A stretch of DNA of 64,000 nucleotides from Macrobrachium rosenbergii (Eukaryota > Arthropoda > Malacostraca > Decapoda > Palaemonidae). This document shows, piece by piece, positions 52,188 to 64,000 of the stretch. The notes beneath the pieces were generated by a model. That model did no database searches and had not been told where the DNA came from. It worked only from the letters and a program-made list of their open reading frames with translations. The DNA is taken from positions 39,818,106 through 39,882,105 of the forward strand of contig NC_089789.1 of NCBI RefSeq assembly GCF_040412425.1, given 5' to 3'. The position numbers and the translations under genes were made by a program. Each line of letters starts with the position of its first letter. Position 1 is the stretch's first letter.

Positions 52188-52344
52188 CCGAGGTGCTAGT
52201 ACTAAACATGGCGGAAGCTCCATGGGGACGCCGTGTTTAGTACTAGCCCCTCGGGGATCTAAGTATTATATACACCCATTCCTGTATTGTGTGGTCGACA
52301 AATTATATTAATAAACGATACCTTCGTGCGGCCGTCTACTTTAC
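52188..52344 (+). repeat. Dispersed hairpin repeat, family R2, copy 2
   Basis: It opens with an inverted repeat. CCGAGGTGCTAGTACTAAAC (52188 on) pairs with GTTTAGTACTAGCCCCTCGG (ending 52254) around a short loop. It is followed by the TATATACACCCA and AATAAACGA...CGGCCGTCT blocks shared with 409-610. Confidence 0.75.
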
Positions 52345-53384
52345 TTAGCATGAGTTTACCCTGGACATTGACAAAGGTGGATGCATACTGGGTTAATCGG
52401 CAGGGGGGAGGGGTTGTCTTCCAATAAATTGCACTTCTAGTACTACCTTGTGGGTGGTTTATCCTGTTAGTTTTTAAAGCGAAAGATGATCAGAATTTAT
52501 ATATATATATATAAATTATGCAGGGTGCACAGTGAGTTAATTGGACGAAGTTACAAAGATTAATATCAAAATAAAAGGGGGTTAAACTTAATACATCTCA
52601 AGTTTTGTCCAATCTCCCCGAACATGGGGACAGTATTTAAAACACGACAGAAAAAAAGCATCTGCTCAACGCATACAGGTCTCCCTTGGCGTGCACGTAG
52701 TTCTTCAATTAAGGTTTAATTATTATGATTATGGATGCTCAACAGGTTCGTAATTCATATAGAATATATGGAGTCGTTTGTGAGGACATTAGTAAAATTA
52801 AACCAGCTTAAGGTGATGGGACTCATACTGCTAGTACTAGAATTTTATATCCACCTTGCACTCTGCTACTGTACTACCTATGAATTACGTGTATGTGTTT
52901 GTGTGAATGTTTCCTGAAAGTGAAAGGAAATCGAGAAGTCAAGAGGCCATTGTGGCTTTCTGGGCAAATACACATATGCAGTATATCACAGACTGTGCCA
53001 CGTCGTCATTGCTGTATGTGCGCCGTTCGATCGGCGAAGCAGGCAGTGTTATTTATGGGCGTGGCATGGGTGGGTGACGGTCCTCGGTTACTCTAGACCA
53101 GTGGCCCATGCGCCCTTTCACGATATGTCAGAATGGTCATCCCCCCTTTCCAAAATTGTTTGCCTCAAAAGGTGCATTCCAAACAATATGCAACAAAATA
53201 CTAACACAAACGCACAAGCTACCGGAGAGAAAGGCCAGCATGACCTCTCAGTAGTGTGGACCGACGCACACTGCGTTTTGTGTAGTTCTAGAGACAGTTT
53301 GAGCCTGCCAATCTGTAGTCACAATTTCCCCCCCCTCCTTCTGCAAAAAAGGTACCGGTAATGATTTCTAATGTGGCTAAAGTT

Positions 53385-53665
53385 AAGTATACCTTAGTTT
53401 AACCAGACCACTGAGCTGATTAACAGCTCTCCTAGGGCTGGCCCGAAGGATTAGACTTATTTTTACGTGGCTAAGGACCAATTGGTTACTTAGCAACGGG
53501 ACCTACAGCTTATTGTGGAATCCGAACCACATTATAGCGAGAAATGAATTTCTATCACCAGAAATAAATTCCTCTAACTCTTCATCAGCCGGTCGGGGGA
53601 ATTGAACTCCGGCCCATCGAGTGACAGTCCGAACTCTACCGACTCACCCAACAAAGAGCTAAAAC
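53385..53665 (-). mobile_element. tRNA-derived SINE, family S2, near full length
   Basis: Read on the minus strand, it begins with a tRNA-like head: GTTGGGTGAGTCGGTAGAG (A-box-like, 53634-53652) and GGAGTTCAATTCC (B-box-like, 53598-53610). The body includes AGAGGAATTTATTTCTGG and ends in AAACTAAGGTATACTTAA. A truncated tail copy lies at 41935-42035 in the opposite orientation. Confidence 0.8.
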
Positions 53666-53949
53666 ACACGATCAACCTTCCATCCCTTGGTTGCTCCCGA
53701 GCAGGCAGTTATATCTGTTGCTGCTGGGGCTTCAGACGTGCCTATTACAACGAAGGGAAGCAAGGTTTATCAGAAATTGTATATACCACGTGTATGCTAT
53801 TAACTGTTTTGGCTGGAGATGAATGCATTTCTTCAAAGTATATTTATATGTTGCGTATTTATGAGCGCTATATGATAGTGCTCTCGATTATTTTGTGCTG
53901 GAAACTTACTGTTCATGGTAAGGTGTGTATGTATGCATATATGTACATA

Positions 53950-53951
53950 CA

Positions 53952-53998
<47 letters not shown>

Positions 53999-54006
53999 AG
54001 ATATAT

Positions 54007-54043
<37 letters not shown>

Positions 54044-54304
54044 ATATATATATATATATATATTGTTAGATATATAGATATGTACACATACACAGGTGTA
54101 TACACATATATACATATATATATATATATTCATATATAGTATATATGCACACTAGTTATATAAGTTTTAAGAATTTATATATATATAATATATATATATA
54201 TATGCATATTCATATAAAACTAAACACACTAGTTGTAACACGTTTTAAGAATTCTGTTAAATGGGTAACCTACATTATTATATTGTTACTTGTTATTATA
54301 AAAC

Positions 54305-54334
<30 letters not shown>
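53950..54334. repeat. (TA)n blocks and (ATT)n
   Basis: TA runs at 53952-53995, 54008-54040, 54045-54062 and 54115-54130, and shorter runs to about 54205. (ATT)n is at 54305-54334. Confidence 0.9.
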
Positions 54335-54335
<1 letters not shown>

Positions 54336-55294
54336 AATGGAAAAGAGGTAGAGGGTACCTCGCTATATCCACTCTCCCTCAGCCAGCCGTGTTTTTTATC
54401 ATTTTTCCCCCCTAGAGGAGTTCACCAAGACTTGCGGCCTTCTACAAAGGTTTCGTCCCCTGTGAATTGAGTTAGTTTTTCCCCACGAGGTTCTTTGATG
54501 TGGTATTGGTCAAGCAGCATTCCCCCCCCCCTCCCACCTTTATCCCCCCCTCTCCATCTCCCCCTTCCCCCTCCTTTTATCATTCCTCTTTCATTTCCTT
54601 TTTCATTTGTTCAGTGGTTAGGGTGTTGAGAAGTACTATAGTGAATAAGCAACGGGGCCGGGTTGTGTTAGGCGAATTACTGCGTAGGCCTATGGGGAGC
54701 CAGAGGCCTAGATTGGTCTTTTGCCTCTTGACAAGCCTCACGTGTGTAATAGTTTTTTTAACGTTGAAGTTTCTCTGATGCATCTCAGATGAAGTTAGAG
54801 ATTACACGGAGACATATAGATAACTGTTGAATTTAATAAGCTAAAATGATAAGTACTGAGTTTCGTTTTTCTGCCCGGAGAGGAAATCACCCGTGGTAAT
54901 TTCACTTCACAATACATAAAGGACCTACAATTAAGACAATAGCTCTTGAAATAACGAGTTTAAATAGTCTATTAATTCAACGTAATTAGTAAGAAATTCA
55001 ACAAGCCTCATCAAAGAACTTGCTTCGTGCAATGAAGTCAGTTTCGTAAATGAAAAGTAGTAAATACGTAAAGAATTAATTTAGATTAGGCCTATATAGG
55101 AAAATTTCTTGAAACGAAATATAAATGGTCTGTAAACAACAGGCACAAGTTAATTGGTAATTATAGCGATTGAGTCCTTTACTTGAATTTGTATCGATGT
55201 GTTGGCGACCGTAATTTAAACCTTAACATGCACAAATCGATCCAAGGAGTGCAACTATCTTATTAAGCATGCAAAAAACTCTCAGTTGACTTAC

Positions 55295-55535
55295 GTTCCA
55301 CGAGATGCTGGTCTTCAAAATGGTATACACTATACAGGCAAGATGATATTGCCCAAGTTACATGGGACGCCTTCCCTCGCCCTCGAAATCTCTTCACTCG
55401 GCCTTGGTGGAATTTACTGCTTCAGGTCTGCTTGAAGCTTTCTAAAATGTAGAATCTCCAAAATATGTAGACGAGCTTGATGAAACACTGCTCTTGACTG
55501 GAATCTGGACTCTGGACTGGACTGGGCTGGACTGA
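55295..55535 (-). promoter_or_regulatory. Candidate core promoter and non-coding first exon
   Basis: On the minus strand, TCAGTC at 55535-55530 is a perfect initiator. With A55533 as +1, AGATT at +28 to +32 matches four of five positions of the downstream promoter element. A strong donor, GTAAGT, follows at 55294-55289, giving a possible 239-base first exon. It contains an ATG-TAA start-stop and stops in other frames, so it would be 5' UTR. No further exon was recognised to the left. Confidence 0.35.
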
Positions 55536-55689
55536 TGGACAGAAAACTCCAAGGCAGAATCAGAAAACATATTTAACTGCCAAACAGTCAGTTTGAAGAG
55601 CTATCCAGGAGCAATAGTATAAACAAATAAATTCTTAAATTTCGCTGTTACCATCAAACCATCACCGAGTAAACAAAAGATTTTTTTTT

Positions 55690-58160
<2,471 letters not shown>

Positions 58161-58165
58161 TAACA

Positions 58166-58166
<1 letters not shown>

Positions 58167-58217
<51 letters not shown>

Positions 58218-58306
58218 ATGGGGGCAATGAGATGAGACTGCAGTTCTTGGTTGTGACTCTTCCTCTGCAGATGAGATCATAGGCAGCCGGGAAATGTAGT
58301 CCCAAG

Positions 58307-58374
<68 letters not shown>
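58167..58374. repeat. Two (CT)n microsatellites
   Basis: CT runs at 58167-58215 and 58312-58374 are separated by about 95 bases of unique DNA. A 127-codon minus frame runs through both and translates as Arg-Glu repeats. Confidence 0.95.
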
Positions 58375-58376
<2 letters not shown>

Positions 58377-58449
58377 GTAGACGTAGTAAGATGAAAATAC
58401 GGTTTCTGGCGACGCTGTTTCGCACTGTTACATAGTGCGTTCGCGAATG

Positions 58450-58655
58450 TCGCTCTCTTTCTTTCCTTTCACTGTACCTCCGTTCATATTCTCTTTCTTC
58501 CATCTAACTTTCCACCCTCTCCTAACAATTTATTCATAGTGCAACTGCTCTGAGGTTTTCCTCCTGTTGCACCTTTGAAACTTTTTCACTGTCAGTTTCC
58601 GTTTCAGCGCTGAATGGCCTCAGTTGCCCCGGTGCTTGGCATGTATGCTTAAAAT
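58450..58655 (-). mobile_element. S1 SINE-like repeat, copy C
   Basis: Reverse complement of the family at 13145-13475. It includes CCTTTCACTGTACCTCCGTT, TTCAGCGCTGAATGGCCTCA and CCCCGGTGCTTGGCATG. It directly abuts the (CT)n-rich block to its left. Confidence 0.75.
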
Positions 58656-58941
58656 CTATAAATCTATAAGTCAGTCAATCCCTATTTATATCCATGTTTA
58701 AATCCCTCCGTGTGTTTGGGATGCAATTAGCTAATCATCGAATTGCCCGGATTAACCGAATATTCCATTAGGTGATTATTGTCGAGAAATGTTTTTGATT
58801 CGACTTGACAAACGCGGGAAGGAGGGATTCCAGTCGGTTGGAGCTTCTGCTGTTGTGGCTGGCATTGGATATATTTTGTGTTTTTTTTCATGTGTTGTAA
58901 TGATTTACCCACGTTTTTATCCGTATTAATTTGTTAATTAT

Positions 58942-59125
58942 TGTTTTGTTTTTTAATAAGCGATCTCTTCTTTCTGTATTTCCTGTAACCTTCGGTTACG
59001 TCTTTCTGATGAACACCATATTCTTTGGAAGCTTGAATATCGAGTCAATGACCCCTTTGGTGGGCCTGTCCCGTATGAATAGGGTTCATTTTCTGAATAA
59101 GAGTAATAATGATTATAATCATGGT
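58942..59125 (+). mobile_element. Dispersed repeat R3, copy 1 (retroelement 3' end-like)
   Basis: Shares TGTATTTCCTGT, ATGAACACCATATTCTTTGG, AAGCTTGAAT, GTCAATG, ATGAATAGGGTTCAT and TTCTGAATAA with 60743-60908. In decapod sequence I recall this ending in (AAT)n tails; here the tail is AGTAATAATGATTATAAT. Confidence 0.6.
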
Positions 59126-59810
59126 TTCTACTCTACTCACGCGTCAGGCTTTAGAACTCTCCTCTTGCCCTATCTTTCATAATCATTCTCCCTATGACCT
59201 TCCTTCCTGTACGGGGCTAAGTGTCCGTCACTTCCATGGGAGTTAAGGGCAACACCCGCCCCCCCCTCCCCCCTCCCCCTGTCGTCCCCGTCGTCCTTCC
59301 TTTTTTTTTATTTTCTTGTTTTTATTTTGGTTTGGGATAGAAAAGGGCATTAGTTTCATACCATTGACATGTGTTGTTTAAAGGAAAAAAAAAATTCCGC
59401 TTTATTGATTTCTTTATTCTTTCTGTTATTATGGTTAAGTATGGTAGGATTTTCCAAAAAACGCGGAACACATCACTGTAAATTTATACGGTTCAATAGG
59501 AACCCCATTATTCGTTTGTGAATTTGTGAGTTGTTTATTGTAGTAGAGGGACCCTTTTTTGTGGGGGGGGGGGAGAGGGGTCATTCTCAACGTTGCAAAA
59601 GAGAAATAACACCTACGTGTTTTTCGTTTTTGTTGATTCGTAATGGTAAAGTGCTCAGGCATGCAGCTGGTGACGCAGCTGTGTTGGTCAAAAATGAGAT
59701 ACGTAGTACGTTGATCGTTATGATGCAAGTTACAACGTAGCCTAAGCAAAATTCATTACTGTAATATTCTGTTATGCATAACATAATCAGTCGAATGCGC
59801 GTTGCTTAAA

Positions 59811-60495
59811 TTACTGCTGTGGTCATACATGTTGCTGAAATTACTGCTGTGGTCACACATGTTGCTGAATTATTGTTGTGGTCACACATGTTGGTGAAAT
59901 TATTGCTGTGGTCACACATGTTGCTGAAATTACTGCTGCGGTCAAACATGTTGCTGAAATTACTGCTGTGGTCGCACATGTTGCTGAAATTATTGTTGTG
60001 GTCACACATGTTGGTGAAATTATTGCTGTGGTCACACATGTTGCTGAAATTACTGCTGCGGTCACACATGTTGCTGAAATTACTGCTGTGGGCACACATG
60101 TTGCTGAAATTATTGCTGTGGTCACACGTGTTGCTGAAATTACTGCTGTAGTCACACATGTTGCTGAAATTACTGCTGCGGTCACACATGTTGCTGAAAT
60201 TACTGCTGTGGGCACACATGTTGCTGAAATTAGTGCTGTGGTCACACGTGTTGCTGAAATTACTGCTGTAGTCACACATGTTGCTGAAATTACTGCTGCG
60301 GTCACACATGTTGCTGAAATTACTGCTGGTCACATGTTGTCGAAATTATTGCTGTGAAATTGCTGATTGCTGTGGTCACACATGTTGCTGAAATTACTGC
60401 TGCAGTCACACATGTTGCAGAAATTACTGCTGTGGTCACACATGTTGCTGAAATTACTGCTGTGGCCACACATGTTGCTAAAATTACTGCAGTGG
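59811..60495. repeat. 30-bp minisatellite with a 120-bp higher-order period
   Basis: The unit is ATTACTGCTGTGGTCACACATGTTGCTGAA with point variants, about 23 copies. Variants recur every four units: the 60 bases at 59881 and 60001 are identical, those at 60061 and 60181 nearly so, and those at 60121 and 60241 are identical. Because 30 is a multiple of three, open frames of 90-175 codons appear on both strands; they are repeat artefacts. The order breaks down near 60325-60370. Confidence 0.95.
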
Positions 60496-60742
60496 TCACA
60501 GATGCAGCTCTGGATGCAGTGGCGGTCATTTTTGTGACTGAATACCTCTTCGGTTCTGATAATGTGGCCTCGTGCTTCTGTGGTGGTAACATTTGTGGTT
60601 TGATGCTCTGTTGTTCTGAGTTGTGACTCGTGTAGAGATCTTCGTCTTCCACGTGACGTGACAGGCCATTGATTGACAGATAAGTGACTTAACCGGAGCG
60701 TTATTGCTACATCTACTTACATTTTTATGTATTTATTTATTA

Positions 60743-60908
60743 AGTTATTTTTTTCTTTTCTAATAACTGTATTTCCTGTTACATTTTGTTACCTCTTTCA
60801 AATGAAGACCACATCCCTTGGAAGCTTGATTTCCAAGTCAGTGGACCTTGTGGGCTTGTTTTATGTGAATACGGTTCATCTTCTGAATCGCTGTTCCGAT
60901 TGTTACAA
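60743..60908 (+). mobile_element. Dispersed repeat R3, copy 2
   Basis: Second copy of the element at 58942-59125, in the same orientation, with the block order conserved (GAAGACCACATCCCTTGGAA, GGGCTTGTTTTATGTGAATA, GGTTCATCTTCTGAAT). The 30-bp minisatellite lies between the two copies. Confidence 0.6.
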
Positions 60909-61610
60909 ACTTTACTATGGTAAATGAATATGTTTGGATTTTGAGCAACATTATTGCAAGCTGCTGTCATTTCCAAATGTGACATGACGATTGCATTTTA
61001 ACATCCTTATAATGGCAAAGCACTTCTTACGGTGACTACTAAATTTAACATTTTATAACATATACTATTGTTTATGTAACGATCAAATTCAACATCTTGT
61101 AACGTATGCTATTGTTCATGAAATTACCGTCATCACATGTTTCCTAATAATGTGAACACCTTGTGATGGCGTGGTTATGAAATGTTATGGTGTTATTGAT
61201 GAACAATTGCACATTATGATGTTGTATGAGTCTTAATGATACTTTGATGACCAGACATAGTTGAGATTTGCCACCTCCTATTGTTGACAGGTGTGACACT
61301 TGAATGTTTACCCATGTAACCTAGAGACCACTATACAAGTCTTCATAACCCCTCATACTTTGTTGGTGGCGTTTTATCAATCGTACGGTAAAATGTTATT
61401 CATTGTTATGATGCATGGACGGTTAGGTAGTTTTATTACTTTTGTTATAATGACTTCGCAGTGACGTAGTATCATAAATCCTTTGTTCGGTATGAATACT
61501 TTACTGATATGGCTGCTGTCACCCGTTGTGTCGTTAATACAAGGAGAATGACCAGAATAATGATTACTATCAAGTACATTAGGCCTGTACTTAGTGACTG
61601 TATTTGTATA

Positions 61611-61968
61611 AACATCAGGGTGTTTATACAAGCAACTCGTGTCATTATACTTTCTATAATGATCACCGTTACAAGTTTTAGGGAATTCATTCTTACCTTT
61701 TAGTGCAATGTCATTGTAAACAGTACCTCGGTATATCATTGTACTGAAGGGATCACACTTGAAACTCATTATACTTATTGACACAAAATAAACATCAGGG
61801 TGTTTATACAAGCAATTCGTGTCATTATACTTTCCTATAATGATCACCGTTACAAGTTTAAGGAATTCGTTCTTACCTTTTAGTGCAATGTCATTGTAAA
61901 CAGTACTTCGGTATATCATTGTATTGAAGGGATCACACTTGAAACTCATTATACTTATTGACACAAAC
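61611..61968. repeat. 180-bp tandem duplication
   Basis: The block starting AACATCAGGGTGTTTATACA at 61611 recurs at 61791 with about half a dozen differences and ends at about 61968. A 208-codon minus frame spans both copies. It has no recognisable domain and reads like unique non-coding DNA that happened to be duplicated. Confidence 0.93.
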
Positions 61969-62700
61969 ATGAAATACCTAGATATCAAAGTGAAGGTGGT
62001 CACACCTGCAGTTCATTTGATTACAGCGGTCACACCTGATTTTTAAACTGGTTAGCCAAACCCGATTTCATTAAATGGTTAGGCAAAATCTGTAACAGGA
62101 TTAACTTGTTTTCATGGTACCAGGAGTTCATAACGCGCGAATCCCGTTTGATAATGGTCATTTTTCAAAATGCTTCGTATGCATATTTCGATGGGGACGC
62201 GCGTCAGTTTTTCACTTGCTCATTATTATGTATCGGTGAGAAAGAACCATTTTTTATGGTGTCCTGATCGAGACGGCAAGACTGCTCAAAACAAAGCTTG
62301 TCCTTCGTGGAATTTCTTTTTTTCATTATACGGTGTAAAAACTACCAGGGTTTAAAACGTGTTAAATGGACGCCCTAAGTTATGACAGAAGAGGGGTAGG
62401 TTGATTGATTCAGAATGCACCGAAGAAGGTGGAGAGTTCTGTGGGTGAGACGCAAATGATGTGAAAGACTGATCAAACCGGTTGACCCTGAGCTTGTAAA
62501 TTTCGTATAGGATCTGTCTGTATATCTGTCTATCTATCTATCTATATATCTATCGTTTGATCAAGCCTGGTTGAAAGTCATTCTGATGACCGCATGGAAG
62601 GCTGAGAGATTTTCAATGTTTCAGAATAGAATCTTTGAACGATTGATTGTATGTTGGTTTCAGAGTGGGACTGTCAAGGCTACAGTATTACACTTCATTT

Positions 62701-62731
62701 CACAGTGCCATATAGAATATATGGCACTGTG
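62701..62731. repeat. Short perfect hairpin
   Basis: CACAGTGCCATAT and ATATGGCACTGTG pair perfectly around the 5-base loop AGAAT. Just upstream is a short (CTAT)n at 62520-62553. Confidence 0.8.
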
Positions 62732-63174
62732 TGCAGTTTTACGAAGGTTTTGCCATGTGGAGTGCTCACCTAGGCTGTTTTGCATTAACAGTGGAACTCA
62801 CACCTGAATTACCAAGGCAATTTCACACTGTTTTACAGTGGCATTGACAAGGCAATTGTGGTGAGGTTTCATAGTGTCAGGTATGTCACTGTGGGATTAT
62901 TGATATAGCAGTGAACGAGCTTGCGTGGTGTAAGGCAGTACAGTGATCCCACAAGTACCAGTGCTGTTTAACGATCCATAAGTACGTCTGAAGAATGAAA
63001 GATTTGATCTCGATTGCAGTTTTATACAATATATAAAGTGTAATGATGATAGCCGTATTGAACGACATCAGATTTGATTATTTGTTCAAGGTGCATCTGA
63101 ATTGCGTCGTATCTTACGGGTTTTTTTTTTTTGTTAGTTTCCTGTAAACGAAAACTATTGTGCCGGCTTTGACT

Positions 63175-63476
63175 GTCCGCCCTCAGATCTTAAAAACTAC
63201 TGAGGCTAGAGGACTGGAAATTGGTATGTTGATCATCCACCCCCCAATCATCAAACATACCAAAGTGCAGCCCTCTAGCCCCAGTAGTTTATATTTTATT
63301 TAAGGTTATAAAATTAGCCATGATCGTGCGGCTGGAATCGCTATAGGTACCAACAACACAGGCCACCACCGAGTCGTGGCTAAAAGTTTCATGGACCGCG
63401 ACTGAGAGTTTCATACAGCATTATACGCTGTACAGAAAACTCGATTGCGCCGAAGAAACTTCGCCGCATTTTTTAC
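63175..63476 (+). repeat. Dispersed hairpin repeat, family R1, copy 2
   Basis: Reverse-oriented relative to 26302-26600. It holds the internal hairpin AAAAACTACTGAGGCTAGAG paired with CTCTAGCCCCAGTAGTTT, about 50 bases apart, then GCCACCACCG, AAAGTTTCATGG and ACAGAAAACTCGATTGCGCC. Confidence 0.85.
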
Positions 63477-63732
63477 TTTTTTTTTTGCACCTGGGCAATG
63501 CATGATCGGCGATTGCGTCATTTATATAATTACACGCAATTGTAATTGTGATGAGAATGGAAATGGCGGTGGCTCGAGCGTTAATTGCATTTAATGCGGG
63601 TATTCCATTGTAATAGCGTCTTATTCTCGGCGTAATTTCTCTCCTTAGAGGCTGAAATGTTTGGATGTTTAAAGGGAATGTGTTGAAACGGGCGAACTTG
63701 CAGGCTGGGTTTCCATAATGTAAAAAGTATGG

Positions 63733-63738
<6 letters not shown>

Positions 63739-63771
<33 letters not shown>

Positions 63772-64000
63772 TGTTCGTTGGTGTGTCATTGTAAGAGGCA
63801 AAAAACTGGCCAATGTTTTAAATGTGTTGTATTCTGAGTTTTATTTTTTTATAAATACTGTCATTGTATGTATATTTTTTTTATATTATTAAAAGCAAGA
63901 TATTATTTTTTCGATTTTATTAAAAGTATGTTTATTTTTTTCGATATTATTAAAGGCAATTTTGTGTAGTTTTTCGATGTTATTCAAGGCAAGTTTGTAT
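63739..64000. repeat. (GT)n and an AT-rich tandem repeat running off the window
   Basis: (GT)n is at 63739-63766. From about 63872 to the end, a unit of about 33 bases like TTTTTTCGATATTATTAAAGGCAA recurs about four times and continues past the window edge. Confidence 0.75.

Noticed and set aside
59806..60652. Repetitive frames of 90-175 codons on both strands that look like repeat proteins
   Set aside because: The 30-bp repeat length is a multiple of three, which keeps frames open on both strands. No signal peptide, splice-linked exon or start context supports a gene.
61377..62003. 208-codon minus frame
   Set aside because: It spans the 180-bp duplication, has no recognisable motif, and its composition resembles the non-coding surroundings.

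Overview
The window is animal nuclear DNA, most likely from a decapod crustacean. It has split genes with GT..AG introns and very abundant (TA)n, (GA/CT)n and (CA)n microsatellites. It also carries several dispersed repeats of a kind I associate with shrimp, crayfish and crab genomes, including a SINE-like element built around a 'CCAAGCACTGGGACC'-type core and tRNA-headed SINEs. There is no sign of operons, a phage, CRISPR or an integrated virus. The species cannot be fixed from the sequence alone.

Only two protein genes can be supported, and they lie tail to tail in the left half. On the + strand, 6808 to about 12095, is a complete nine-coding-exon gene for cathepsin C (dipeptidyl peptidase 1; 450 codons when spliced). 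It keeps the signal peptide, exclusion domain, Cys/His/Asn catalytic residues and a poly(A) signal. On the - strand, 24698 down to 12688, with a probable 5' UTR exon near 27176-27340, is a twelve-coding-exon gene for HAUS5, a subunit of the augmin microtubule-branching complex (658 codons when spliced). Every exon junction of both models keeps frame. The two stop codons are about 0.78 kb apart. The genes look functionally unrelated: one makes a lysosomal or secreted protease, the other a spindle protein.

The rest is intergenic or intronic and dominated by repeats. 1-6800: microsatellites, a hairpin repeat and a MITE-like 139-bp hairpin. 12.7-27.3 kb: HAUS5 introns with SINE-like and hairpin repeats but few microsatellites. 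29.4-38.8 kb: (TA)n and (GA)n blocks, a degenerate non-LTR retrotransposon fragment, a perfect 32-bp palindrome, a 2.3-kb inverted repeat and a tRNA-derived SINE. 39.0-41.1 kb: a 2-kb almost pure pyrimidine tract. 43.0-43.9 kb: a 19-bp minisatellite. 46.2-55.6 kb: three places with promoter-like signals, two of them with a strong splice donor downstream, but no coding sequence I recognise. 57.6-64 kb: more microsatellites, a 30-bp minisatellite with a 120-bp higher-order period, a 180-bp tandem duplication and a second copy of the hairpin repeat found in the first HAUS5 intron.

Many long open frames here are artefacts of tandem repeats: the pyrimidine tract, the 19-bp and 30-bp minisatellites, and (TA)n or (GA)n runs. 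They were rejected as genes. I found no convincing novel multi-gene system. The most unusual items are the large inverted repeat whose outer arms are almost identical while its inner arms have diverged, the bracketed pyrimidine tract, the start-stop upstream reading frame next to the HAUS5 start, and the unassigned promoter-plus-donor signals at 46.5 and 55.5 kb.
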